Below, piece by piece: positions 44,755 through 55,891 of a DNA stretch of 64,000 bases. The position numbers and the translations under genes are program-made. The stretch covers positions 372,001 through 436,000 of the forward strand of contig NW_025938085.1 in assembly GCF_000764305.2 (NCBI RefSeq), read 5' to 3'. This stretch comes from Hyalella azteca (Eukaryota; Arthropoda; Malacostraca; Amphipoda; Hyalellidae). Under the pieces are notes generated by a model. That model searched no databases. It saw only the letters and a list, made by a program, of their open reading frames with translations, and had not been told where the DNA came from. Each line of letters opens with the position of its first letter. The first letter of the stretch is position 1.

Positions 44755-44805
44755 AGAAGAGGCAGTTTTTCTCGATTCTGTCTTTTATTCTTCTTTATGA
44801 ATAAA

Positions 44806-47148
44806 GTTTTTAAACTAAGTATTACACAGGAGAGTGAAGCGTTGAGCAAACATGTAGTGCAGCTTCTGATTGATCGCTCATATCTTTAATAAATGGTTAG
44901 TAATACGTTCCTGACTTGATGTGACCTCGTTTATATGTTTACCTCAGTCTTTGCATTTGAAGCTGCTTTTCAAGACAATATTCGTAACATTCGTGTCTCG
45001 GCTTGTAAAATACCACCGTCGTATTCGTGTTTCTGTTACCTGTAGCTCGAAATACTTCGTAATTCTATTCCAGATTAGAAATAATGTAAGTTTGTAGCTA
45101 CTTAATACTCATTTTGAACCTACCAAAGGATCTTTTATGTATAGCTTTAAGGCCACTGCCAAACTCGTGTAAGAATATTTTGAATTTATTGGTAAGTTTA
45201 CACTAAAGACATAAGATCTCATTGTTTAGTCATTACTCATGTCTAGTCTTGGTTCATGTGATTTTTACCAGATTGTCCTCTCTATTTTAATTATGTTCAA
45301 AGTAATTTAAGATTTGATTGTGATTAAGGTAAGTCATCTTAAGCGTTCTCGTTTAGTGGCGAAAGTTTATCCTGGACTCGGGACTGGACTCTTCGTGGGA
45401 ACATCTGCTACCACCTTTGGGTGCATTTGTAATGCGTATTTGGATGCCCGCTGTGTGTCATGATGTTGATCGTTGCTCTTTCTTGTATAATTCAATCAAA
45501 TGTGTCAAATCACTTGAATATTTCCATTTAATATATCATAGTCATTTAATAGCAAAGGATGAATATTTGAAATTTTTCGTAATTTCTGAAATATTGATCG
45601 GGTTCTCTCTACCATGTCCACTGACAACATTCTATTCCGAAACAAATGATAATAATTGTCTGGTAATATATATATTTTTATTACTTATGCATGGATTAGG
45701 TTAAAATGATTGAATATCTGGAAGAATTTTTGTACCGCTGTGTGTGATTATAGGTTGCTTATTTTCGAATAGCGATTAACGGACAAAGGATGCCAACGCA
45801 GAAAGTAGGCTGATGAAGAATAACCTGTTTTATTAAGAGTTTTTTACTTCACTTAAGTGCTGATTAATTGAGTTATCCAATTGCCTGCTTTTGGAGAATT
45901 GTTGTGAATGCTTAGCTTTAGTGTTTTGATTGTCTTTTCTGGTTCTAATGTTCTCGGTCAGTAAAAATTTCTTTGTTTCCCGGTTAATAACCATTTCATT
46001 TTGCCGCCATTAATTGTAATTCAATTGATTTCCTTGCTGGGAAATGCGAAAGCGTTGCAGAATTTTCCACTTTGACTGATGCTTCCAATTGCGTTTATAG
46101 CTTTTTGTATTTCCATTGTGGACTACGAAAGTTCTAAATACATTGCTCGTAAACAGTGTTCTGTATTTTTTTTATGCTATCGGCTGTCACCTGTCAGAAA
46201 AGCAAGTTTCGAAGTTTTAATTTGTCTAACAGAACTTATTAACCTATTTATAATTGAGTCAAATTTATTGGAATTATGTTTATGTTAGTATAATAAGTTT
46301 GGGAGCGGTGAACTGTGATTCATAAATTGTATAATTGGCAGCAGGTGTATATTGAATAAAAAAGTAAATCTAGGAGGGGGTGTAGTTAATATTCTCAGTA
46401 AAAAGGACTCTACTGCTTACATAACGGCCTATTAGGTTATATTATAAACGCTAACAGCGTTTATTAGGCCCACGGCCTAATAAACGCTGAAACCGCTATT
46501 ATTATATTATTATTATTATAACACCTTACGGCTTACGGTAAGCAAAGAAATTGTTGAAATGCAGAAAATCTTACCAGTACCACCTTTTGTGTAGTGGTTT
46601 TGCAGTAAACCCGACACCCGTTTGACTTGTGTAATCCGCTAGCACGGATCGAGTAGGTGAGCCGGTTTGTGCCCATGACGGGTGCCTATGGGTCGTGATG
46701 CACATGTGACATGCCCCTGGAGTCTGGGGCCTGGCGCCACGCTACTACTTCCAGACGTTCCAGTTTTGGGGCTGCATGGACCGATGCATGCATCTTCACT
46801 ATTCTTCAGAGCTCCCATTAAACTCCAATTTGAAGTAAAAGAAAGGCTATGTGTAAACAGTGTTAGCCTGTGTAGGTAATGGAAACGCAATATCCGCTTT
46901 TATTATCTGGTTGTTGAAACGGAGGGACAACTGAAATAGCCCAGCATTGCCCAATACCAGCATAATTTTCATACTTCACTCCGTGCGCAAGCATGCTGCA
47001 GAGCAAATTAACCAACATGATTACTTGCTGAAAGCTGCAGGGACTAAATCCCTTCATGGATAAAAATCAGCAAGCCAATGAGCTGCAAGCCGCCAAAACA
47101 ATGGTCGTAACCCACACGCTAAACCCCAAAATATTTCTATTCCATGCA
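44806..47148. other. Intergenic, no gene supported
   Basis: AT-rich without coding exons. At 46435-46500 an imperfect palindrome (AAACGCTAACAGCGTTTATTAG and inverse parts around CCGCTATTATT) precedes a TAT-repeat. Nothing else recognised. Confidence 0.45.
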
Positions 47149-47156
47149 CCCTAGCC

Positions 47157-47679
47157 CATAGTGACAAACCAGAGATTTTTTAGAATCAGTTCAATTTTAA
47201 TTTCCTCATTTACCCAAGATTTAAACCTATTTCTTATGTATGATGATGCTGGTATCCAGGATACTTTACTGGTCAACTTATAGGACTCAAAAATGGGTAT
47301 TATTGCAGATTAACTACATCCAAAAAAAAGGGTGTTTTTTTTAATTATATGTTTTTTGGGGGGTAAATTACGAATCTGAAATCCATTTTTGGCGGTCGGC
47401 ATCGGAAAACCGATTTTTTATAAGTTACGTAACCCCCATGTTAGTAAATAAAGGTGAGTGGGTAACGTAAGTTACGTAACCCCCATGTTAGTAAGTCGCG
47501 AAAAAAATTGGTTTTCCGATGCCGACCGCCAAAAATGGATTTCAGATTCGTAATCTACATCCCAAAAAACATATAATTAAAAAAAAAAACACCCTTTTTT
47601 TTGGATGTAGTTAATCTGCAATAATACCCAAAAATGAACTTGAGGGAGAGTCTAAAAAACTCTCTGCTTTGCCACTATG
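47157..47679. mobile_element. hAT-type MITE, second copy, split by a fold-back element
   Basis: Ends CATAGTGACAAACC and TTTGCCACTATG, with a perfect 8-bp duplication CCCTAGCC (47149-47156, 47680-47687). After subtracting the nested 333-bp insert and its 8-bp duplication, 182 bp remain, exactly the size of the copy at 3220-3401. Confidence 0.9.
47296..47628. mobile_element. Near-perfect fold-back element, 333 bp, 8-bp TSD
   Basis: Starts GGTATTATTGCAGATTAAC and ends in its inverse. The two arms of roughly 150 bases are almost identical and are separated by a short centre with GTTACGTAACCCCCATGTTA repeated. It is flanked by CAAAAATG on both sides (47288-47295, 47629-47636); the empty site exists at about 3265-3275. 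The 8-bp duplication suits hAT or Merlin-type transposition. Confidence 0.9.
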
Positions 47680-47851
47680 CCCTAGCCCCTTGGCCCCCTT
47701 CCCCACTTTCGATAAAGAGCGCCCTGCGCCACAGTGCTATCAGTACACTGCTACAGTGCTACCGTTCCAGCCTGTCCGTTCTTCTGGAGGCTAAACCTCC
47801 ACGCTTACCCCATGCTCCCCCCTCCTTTCGGTACCAGCTTGCGGAAGAATT

Positions 47852-47878
47852 CTAACCTAACCTAACCAAACCTAACCC
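47852..47878 (-). repeat. Short interstitial TTAGG telomere-type repeat
   Basis: CTAACCTAACCTAACC followed by AAACCTAACCC, about five units. Such short runs are widespread in arthropod genomes, so this is not evidence for a chromosome end. Confidence 0.6.
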
Positions 47879-48265
47879 TTTCGTGGAAAGGTGGAGACTG
47901 GAGAGAAGGGGGTAAGTGTGGAGGAAGAAGATGCTGGTGACTGGTGAGCGTCAGGGCTGGGCTTACGCCTGCGAAGTGGGTAAGGTGATGTGACAGTCAG
48001 GTGCGGGGCCGTTGCCATTTACGGCAGTCTGGTGCGGTCTGCGGATCTTGTGGCTTACGGCCTTTGTAAGAAGTGATGGTATGGGCTTAAATCATTGGTG
48101 TAGGAGCTATTGGCATTGGGCGTAATCTGTTTGGAGTATCAGCTTGTGGGCTGAGGCATTGCTTGTTGCAAGCTAGTGTGGTGAGATGAGGCAAGTAAGA
48201 ACAGCTGCATATGTGTGAGGCTGACTATTTCTATTGCATGTAGAGGGTTGCCATTGGCTCTTCAC
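47879..48265. other. GT-rich unassigned sequence
   Basis: No gene or named repeat seen. Confidence 0.4.
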
Positions 48266-48395
48266 CATGGTCAGGAAGATGTGCCAGGTGCGCGGGAATT
48301 TATTTTGTCATTTTAACGACCTGCGCGGTGCGCCGTACTACGTTGGTAAAAAATGCGCCGTGCGCCATACTTTAGAAAGCTAAAATAGTTCTACT
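48266..48395 (+). repeat. Dispersed 120-bp repeat, copy 2
   Basis: Second copy of the repeat at 31878-32000, same orientation, followed at 48600-48770 by sequence shared with about 33555-33660. Confidence 0.8.
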
Positions 48396-48985
48396 ATTTT
48401 AGTCGACAATATATGCGAGTATATTGACTACGCAAGTCGAACTGACAATAATAAAATGTAAGACATGTCCGGGTTACTTCTGACTCTTCCGGTTGTCTGC
48501 CTTGTCTGATACGGAACGTACGGTAATCGTAAACTGCGGCTGTTATACATACGAAATGTAAACAGACAGTGTTCAGTGTTGCCATATGACTTTGGAGAAA
48601 ATTTCTTCTAAAATAAAGATGGCCAAGATTGCGCGAACACGTGCGCGAAGATGATCAATTTTCATTACATTGCGCCAACTGTGCACAGCAATAGCTTAAA
48701 AAAAAGTGGAAATGCGCGGGAAAATTCACCGAAAACATACATCATCCTGAGTGTGGGCTCTTCACTCTTGGGCTGATTTAAGAGTCAAATTTTTGGGCTA
48801 CGGCAGCGCTCCCAAAACGGAATGAAACCTGTTATGTGTTGGATACTTCACACTTGCCTGACTTGGTCTGCTGTCAACTTGTCCTGTAGCAAGTTTATGA
48901 CTACAAGTCTCCAGACTTGTAGGTGAATTGACCTATACATCCCTGAAGAGCTTTGATAATGTTTTTGCTTACTACTTGTATTATA

Positions 48986-51093
48986 GTCAGATGGGGTAAG
49001 ACAGGACCAAAATCACTAACAAGCATTTCGTATCTATACCGTGAATAACTAAAAAACCCTTAACCTATCACAAGGTGTATTTATGCAATGGGCTTCTAAG
49101 CTACAACTTGTATGTTTTGCATCTAACATATTTTTCTGTACAGTACAGATTAAAAAAAGTGAGTTGGTCCCATCTTAGGGTAAACGCGGTATATTCCGTC
49201 ATCGTGGGTAATTCCGTCACCTCTCTAGCTTTTCCTTTATATTAAGCTTTGTTTTAGTTCCATGCGTTTGTTGATGGTTGAAATGATGACCTCATACATT
49301 TGTGCGTCAAACTACTGCCAAAACACTAGGTCTTGGCCATCTAGTGGGAAAATATTGAGATCCAAAGAGAGACAATGCACGCTACCGGCTACCCAGTGAC
49401 ATCATCGAAAAATGTGTCAAATTTGACAGTTGACTTTGCTGTACCAAATAGTGAATAACTGTTTTTATAGGAAGAATATTATGGTTTGAGACTTTTAAAT
49501 ACGTCTGTGAATATATTAGGAATCCTTTAAGTATACTTGTATTCGCTGATTTCAAGTGGTAAATAAATTAATAGATGATTAAGTTGAGAAATGGATTTAG
49601 ACACATGAAAACTAATTCCGTCACAATATGAATTGGACACACACAGATCGTTCCAAGCTTTGTACAAAAATTAAAATTTGCTTAATTAAAAGCTTAATAG
49701 TTGTTAATTAAAAGCATAATTAAGTAGTGTTCAATATTCATTAGTGTTCTAATTCAAAGCCGTGTTGTATTCCGATACAGCTCACACAGCAAACGGAATT
49801 CGAACACGTGGATGACGGCATTACGTATCAGTAGAATTTGAAGCGCGGACGGAATACGCCTCACCACGTGCCTAATATTGCCACACACAGTGACAGAATA
49901 TAGGGATTTGGTAGGTTTGCATTTTAAAGGCTTTTACATAAATATGGCAACATTTTGTGACGTTTCATCATTGCCGACGCGTAGTACGGTGTTTTGAGAG
50001 TCACCTAAAGCAAACAGAACTTGAGTAATGCATACGGTTATTTTTTTATAGTTTTTCATTTCTTGATGCGTCCTTAATGTGAGGGAATATACCGCATTTA
50101 CCCTACTCCATTGGGGTAAGACAGGACCAACTGGTAATTCTTATGTTACAAGGTTTTTAGTAAAATTACAAACCCGATATTCAATATTAATATATTATGA
50201 TGATCCATTTAGAAACACATTATTTGATTAAACAACGACTTGTTACTGTTTTGTGTTGCAGGAAGGCAACTCTAATATGTCACATTAGTTTTTGCCACGA
50301 GAAAACTTTGTTAACTTTTTAACAATCACATTTTTTTAAGCTCTTACAACAAATTTTTCTTATAATTTCTTGTGATTATGGTCACTAAGTAGTATATAGA
50401 TGAGTATGTAACATTGAAAATTATATATTGAAAAAATGTAAGGCAACATTTCAGTCCACATGGTCATACAAGATCCTAACATTAAACGTGACTGTATGAT
50501 CCATTTAATCTTTTGAGTGTAAAATATGGATCATATTATATAGCTGGCATTGTTAATCATTTTATAAATTACTTTTGCTAGAAACAACAAGAAGTTGGAG
50601 AAACTTGCAAGAAACTCTAGTATTTTACCAAAAATGCCTTATTTGAGAATTGAGATTGAATTTTTCAAAGGAATTTTTGTGTTTTTCCAACATCCTTGAT
50701 GTTGGGAAAACAATCACTCTTGCACGTAGTTCTGCAGCTCACTAATGGCAAAAGACATCCCTATTTTGTCCATCCCCTTAATGCAATTTACAATACCTAG
50801 TATGCTAAATTTTTCTAATTAAAAAAGCTAACAAGTTAGCAGGTTATTTGAGCCAAGATAAAAATTTTGATCAAAATACTCCATGTATACTTATGCACAA
50901 TAATATATTCATTTAAAAGCTATTTTTGATAAACTATGGGGTAAGATAGGAGACCATTTGTGGGGTAAGACAGGACCATTTGTAGGGTAAGATAGGACCA
51001 CTTGTGTCTAAAGATAGGACCACTTGTGAGTAAAACAGGATCATTTAGTGGACCCATCTTACCCCATGTCCAGCCCTTTTTTACCCCATTTTA
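48986..51093. mobile_element. Family D TIR element, interrupted by a family E copy
   Basis: Left end GTCAGATGGGGTAAGACAGG follows a TA. The motif GGGGTAAGACAGGACC recurs at 48993, 50113, 50962 and in variant form to about 51005, then inverted (ACCCATCTTACCCC, about 51052-51065). The right end is uncertain; the outer inverse TTACCCCATTTTAG ends near 51093. The element is interrupted at 49178-50103. No transposase frame. Confidence 0.65.
49178..50103. mobile_element. Family E TA-flanked TIR element, 926 bp, nested in family D
   Basis: TIRs GGGTAAACGCGGTATATTCC and, at the right, the inverse with one change; TA flanks at 49176-49177 and 50104-50105. It contains repeats of TAATTCCGTCAC and related ATTCCG words. 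Its insertion splits an inverted pair of family D motifs (CCATCT on the left, CTCCATTGGGG on the right). Confidence 0.9.
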
Positions 51094-51099
51094 GAATAG

Positions 51100-52080
51100 G
51101 TGTCAGGCAGTGATGGTAACAGGTAGGAATGTCTAGTATGTCTCAAAAGTTGCATGTTACTTGAGGTTACATGCCTACATCCACAAATATGGCCAACACA
51201 TTTTTTGTAATCAGACAGAGCTTTTTTCCCAAATAGGGTTAACTATTTTGTGACCCTTCTTTACATAGGTTTTCTTCAAAAAGTAACCAAAAATGCATCA
51301 TTGGCAGAACAGGGTTGAAACAAACACTGAAATGACATGCAATGATTGCTCTAACATATTCTTCCATCAAATTAAATTCAGTGCAATTCGAATGCATGCC
51401 ATGGGCCGGTCCTTTGGTTTACCCATGAAGGCTGTGATCCTGTCTTACCCATTAATGAGTTTTGTATTTCTGGTGATTTTTTAACTGAATCAAGAAGAGG
51501 GAGGAATATTTACCAATGAAAATATTCTTTGGCTACATTATTAGTGCTTGTGCAAAGTGGTGAGAGCAGCACAATTTATTGGTAAAATTTTCAATATTGA
51601 TTTCCCCGTGGATATAAATATAAGTACTACACTACTAGTGATAGGAGTGTCTCTTAATTGTGTTGAGTATAAAAGTTACTGGACTGATGTGTGCAGGTCT
51701 GCAGGAAAATATCAAATAAAGCATCACAGGATTTTTTGTGTGACCATCTAGTTCCTGCATCAATCAACTCACAATGGCTACTCGTACAGTTCTCTATTAT
51801 TGCAATTCTAAACTAGTAAGAGCAACTTCATTATTCCATAATTGTACAGATGTCAAGTTTTTTGGCTGCCTATCATCAAGGTAAGAATTAATACATAGGA
51901 TGGAATTTAATCCATCTATTTACATTGAAGATGAATCATATCATTAATATGTTCCCATTTTTGTTAGTGAATTGATCAGTGGAGAAATTTAATTTTTATT
52001 TTATCAAAAATTTATACTTGGATAAAATCTTTTTTTGCTACAAAATGCTGTAACACCATATGGAGGAAAACAAATTATTA
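51100..52080. other. Unassigned AT-rich sequence
   Basis: No gene or named repeat. Short frames here have no flanking splice sites or motifs. Confidence 0.4.
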
Positions 52081-52082
52081 TA

Positions 52083-52866
52083 CAGGGTGATGCAAAAAAG
52101 TTGGTAAAAGTAAAGGCTTATAACTCAAAAAGTGTTAAATGTAGAAAGATGAAATAAAAAACACATGAAAGAGTATAACTTTGAGTTTTATTCAGATTAC
52201 AATAAATGTTCAAAATGACCTCTGTGCTGTTGAATACACAGCTCAATACGTTTTTCAAAATTTGCGGTTACTGCAGACAAGGTATCCTGGTCAATAAGTG
52301 CAAGACCAATAAGGTAATCGTGGTTAATAATGCTTGCACCGTCACCACTGAAACTTATCTTGGAGTGCTAGAAACTGTAATGGATGTTGATATCACTCCA
52401 GATATCTGGTTCCAGCAAGACGGCGCCACTGCACATACTTTGGTAATTGCTAGAGATTGGTTAAAATCCTGATTTGGAAATGAGGTTATATCGCATCTTA
52501 CAGACTTTCCATGGCCGTCTAGGTCCCCTGACAGTTTGCCTTTGGATTTCTTCCTATGAAGTTACGTGAAAGAAAAAGTATTCAGTACAAAACCAAGCAG
52601 CATTGACAATCTGAAGATGGCAATTCATGAAGCTTTCACACTTATTGACCAGGATACCTTGTCTGCAGTAACCACAAATTTTGAAAAGCATATTGAGCTG
52701 TGTGTTCAACAGCAAGGAGGTCATTTTGAACATGTATTGTAATCTGAATAAAACTTGAAGTTATACTTTTTCATGTGGTTTTTATTTCATCTTTCTACAT
52801 TTAATACTTTTCGAGTTATAAGCCTTTACTTTTACCAACTTTTTTTTGGGTCACCCTCTCACCCTG
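52083..52866 (+). mobile_element. Snap-back Tc1/mariner-type element, 784 bp
   Basis: Flanked by TA. About 220 bases at the left (52083-52303) are the inverse of the last 228 bases (52639-52866), including the 3' end of the transposase ORF, so the left end is an inverted copy of the right end and not an original 5' end. Shared landmarks include CAGGGTGA, AAAGGCTTATAACTC and TACTGCAGACAAGGTATCCT. Confidence 0.85.
52315..52741 (+). pseudogene. Transposase C-terminal half, broken
   Basis: Reads IWFQQDGATAHTLVIARDWL, then FPWPSRSPD, LPLDFFL and GGHFEHVL: the second half of the DDE domain of Tc1/mariner-like transposases (QDGA block and WPSRSPD block). There are in-frame stops after RDWLKS and after DFFL, and the N-terminal half is missing. 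It lies between the arms of the snap-back element and is inactive. Confidence 0.8.
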
Positions 52867-53134
52867 TATTATGCCTAAAAAGTGAATAGGTAGTAGTAAT
52901 CAATTAACTATAATAATTAACTTAGAGGGCTGTTAGTTTGCTTGGATTGCTCCATATCTTCTCAGTTCGGTTGACTATTGGCAATTCATTACAACTTGCA
53001 ATTTCTGTGATTAGCAAACTTCTTGTTTCCCTGTTTTTTTATAAGAAACCTGGAACCACAATTGTTATTAGTTTTTGACATTTTTGTTTCTTTAACAATG
53101 TTTCAAGTGCATCAATAATTAATTTTCCAATTAC

Positions 53135-54965
53135 AGGACGCATTGAGCGATGAAATTTGGATCGACATAAGTGCAAAATCATGTAAGTTGGATACTACTG
53201 ACAAATCAATTTGGTTAGAAATAATTGCCAAGAATCGAAAATATTCAGATAATAGAGAAGCACCAAAAAATTACTCCAAAACAGTCTGGAGGCTCTGACA
53301 AATCCAGTAGTTTGTAGGTTGATAGCTGGAGTCCCATCCTTAATGATGAGGACCTCAGCTATAGCGAGCAGTTGGGGTTGGGGCATCGCAAGACGACGCT
53401 GGTGCAATCCTTCAGCACCGTACGGTTGATGGTCTCTTTGTGGGCCTCCATCATGTGGTTCCTTGGTCCTCGAGACTGGAGGTGGCACGTGAGACGTCTG
53501 TTTTATGTCGTAGTTGTGAGCCCAATGTACAAGTCCATATTAGTGAGAAGTCTACATTCTACAACCTTCTCTATTGCATTATAATTTATATACTACATTG
53601 GTATCTTGGAACACCCCAATTTTTTGCAGGGGTTACAAGATTCTGTATTTTCTTCTTTTGATAATTGATAAGTAGTTTAATTTTATTATTATTTACGCTT
53701 ACGATGTTGTGAATGATGGATTGAAGCATCCGTTCATATGCTTTATATATATAACCGCTGGTCATTTGATTCTCGTAGAAGATGGTTGTGACGTTTGTGT
53801 TAGTCTCTGGTTCGTTGTTGATTCTCTTTTGGTTCAATTGAAGTTTTGAGATTTCTGTGTCGATCATTCTATTGGCAAACCCATTATTGACAAAGATTCT
53901 TTTGCAATTTTTCAGCTCCGTATCTAAGTCATTTTCAGATGAGCAGGTTTTGAGAACTCGCTGCATAAGAACACGTATTGTGCTTCTTTTGAAGGGCTCT
54001 ATAGTCGCTCGCGGCGTTCAGGACTAGCCGGACATCTGTTAGTTTCCGCAATAGTTTGGTGACGGACGAATTATTTTTCACTTGCACGAATATGTCTAAA
54101 AAGGCTAAGTACAATTTTATCCGAGTTCGTGTGTAAACTTCAATTCAGAAATAATTTCAAAGGGCATTTGTAGATTTATCTGTTCTTCATTTGGAATGAT
54201 AACGACGATATCATCTCATCGACATACCTGCAGTACAATTCAGATTCGATTTGTTCGTCGGAGAGTAGGTACTCGATTTTCAATTTCGCACATATAGTAC
54301 TCAGCGAAAGTAGGACCAAGGGGACTGCCCATGGCTACGCTTTTGGTTTGTCTGTAAATTTTGTTGTCGGGAGTCCGATAAGGTGATTCGTAAGTGCAAA
54401 TTCGATGGATATCGAGAAGAATTTTCTTAGGTATTTGTGAGAACGGCTAAGTTGGATGAGAATATAGTGCTTCGCAATGATTTCTAATGTTTCTTCTGCT
54501 GGGACGTTGGTGAATAGGCTGGTGACATCAAGTGACGCAAGAAGGCCAGATAGGCGTGTAGCATGGAAGATCTTCAAAAAGTCATCTCTAGATTTCACAG
54601 AGAATTGCTTTGAAATATATGATTTTATTATGTTATCCAGTTCTTTGGCTGTTTAGTGGCTAGGAGACGCGCCTTGAGAAATAATGGGTCTGAGCGGATT
54701 GCCTTCCTTGTAGCTTTTAACGTTTCCGTAGAGGTAACCCGGAGAGTAACTCCCGACGATAGGCGTAAGCTTTATAGACCCAGTACTATATTGCGGTAAG
54801 CAGATATAACCTCTGTAGAGGCGATGTTTTCCGAGTAATTTTTGGTGCTTTTATTCTTGATCATCTTCATATTTTCGTGATTTGGCAATCATTTTTAACC
54901 AAATTGATTGAGTATTATCCTATTTACATTTTGTGCTTATGTCGATCCAAATTTCATCACTCTGT
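53135..54965 (-). mobile_element. Penelope-like element with inverted terminal repeats
   Basis: The minus strand codes, in broken frames, a Penelope-type reverse transcriptase (NPLRPIISQG, LASLDVTSLFTNVPAEETL) then a GIY-YIG endonuclease region (about 53590-53300: SRGPRNHMMEAHKETIN, LLAIAEVLIIKDGTPAINLQ). About 135 bases at 53138-53278 return inverted at 54834-54965 (GATGAAATTTGGATCGACAT near the outer end, AGCACCAAAAA near the inner). RT plus GIY-YIG and LTR-like terminal repeats define Penelope-like elements. Confidence 0.85.
53300..54830 (-). pseudogene. Penelope-like RT plus GIY-YIG ORF, frameshifted
   Basis: The longest open pieces are 54598-54335 (RT palm, FTNVP motif), 53966-53586 (region after the RT) and 53488-53195 (end of GIY-YIG). 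Stops and shifts separate them, including one at the YVDD catalytic box near 54215-54230, so the copy is dead. Confidence 0.8.
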
Positions 54966-54997
54966 GCGTCTTATAACTTAATAATGAATGATTTATA

Positions 54998-55198
54998 CAG
55001 TGTTAGAAAAATTACCGTTAACGGTATTACCGGCGTTTCAGTTGCCGGTCGGCACGTGAAAAGAAACACCGTGTCGCCGTTTTTATTATAATTTGACACT
55101 AGAAATCCGTAAAACGTCTGATAAAAACGGCGAAACAGTTTATTTTCACTGGGCGACCGGCCACTAGAACGCCAGTGGGACCGTTTTTTCTAACAGTG
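54998..55198. mobile_element. TA-flanked palindromic MITE, 201 bp
   Basis: TIR CAGTGTTAGAAAAA(T)TACCG against CACTGTTAGAAAAAACGG, TA on both sides (54996-54997, 55199-55200). GC-rich internal inverted repeats (GGCGTTTCAGTTGCCGGTCG and counterparts). It lies 30 bases beyond the Penelope-like element. Confidence 0.75.
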
Positions 55199-55439
55199 TA
55201 CATTCACAAAGTTAAAAAAATAAAAATGTCCACAAAGCTAAAAAAATAAAAATGTACCTGATTTTCAATTCATCATTGAAAATGAAAATAAGTGTTCGAT
55301 ATATTAAAAAAAACTAACAATAAAATTATCAATAAAACGAATTCTCTGGTCTTCAATGAAATTGGTGTATAAATAATATTCCTTAGAATATTTTTGACAC
55401 AGTTAATATCCATTATATCAAAGTGTTGATCATCATGTC

Positions 55440-55725
55440 TTGGCGCCCGACGACAGACAGATCACACATCAACCTGCACCCAAGTCAGCAGGGCTTACAT
55501 TCCTCACGATGACAGACAGATAACATCACCCTACTTCAGTCTGTAGGGTTCACATTCTTCACGATGACAGACAGATCACATCACCCTACTGCAGTCTGTA
55601 GGGCTCACATTCCTCACGATGACAGACAGATCACATCACCCTACTGCAGTCTGTAGGGCTCACATTCCTCACGATGACAGACAGATCACTTCACTCTGCA
55701 CTACAGTCTGTAGAGCTTACATAAA
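55440..55725. repeat. Minisatellite, about 58-bp unit x5
   Basis: Units with CACGATGACAGACAGATCAC, ATCACCCTACTGCAGTCTGT and AGGGCTCACATTCCT. It lies upstream of the MTRES1-like exons. Confidence 0.9.
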
Positions 55726-55891
55726 CGGCTGCTCAATTTTATTTCAGTCATAAATATACACCTGATATAAAATAAGGCTAACTAGTATATCAGCTTCTGA
55801 ATAAGATAAAGTTGTATAGAATACATTTTGCAATTTCTATAGCGCTGAACTTAGTCGTGGAGCACTACTATTATGATCTGTACTATAGCAG

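Noticed and set aside
47852..47878. TTAGG run as a chromosome end
   Set aside because: Only about five imperfect units with genes and transposons on both sides.
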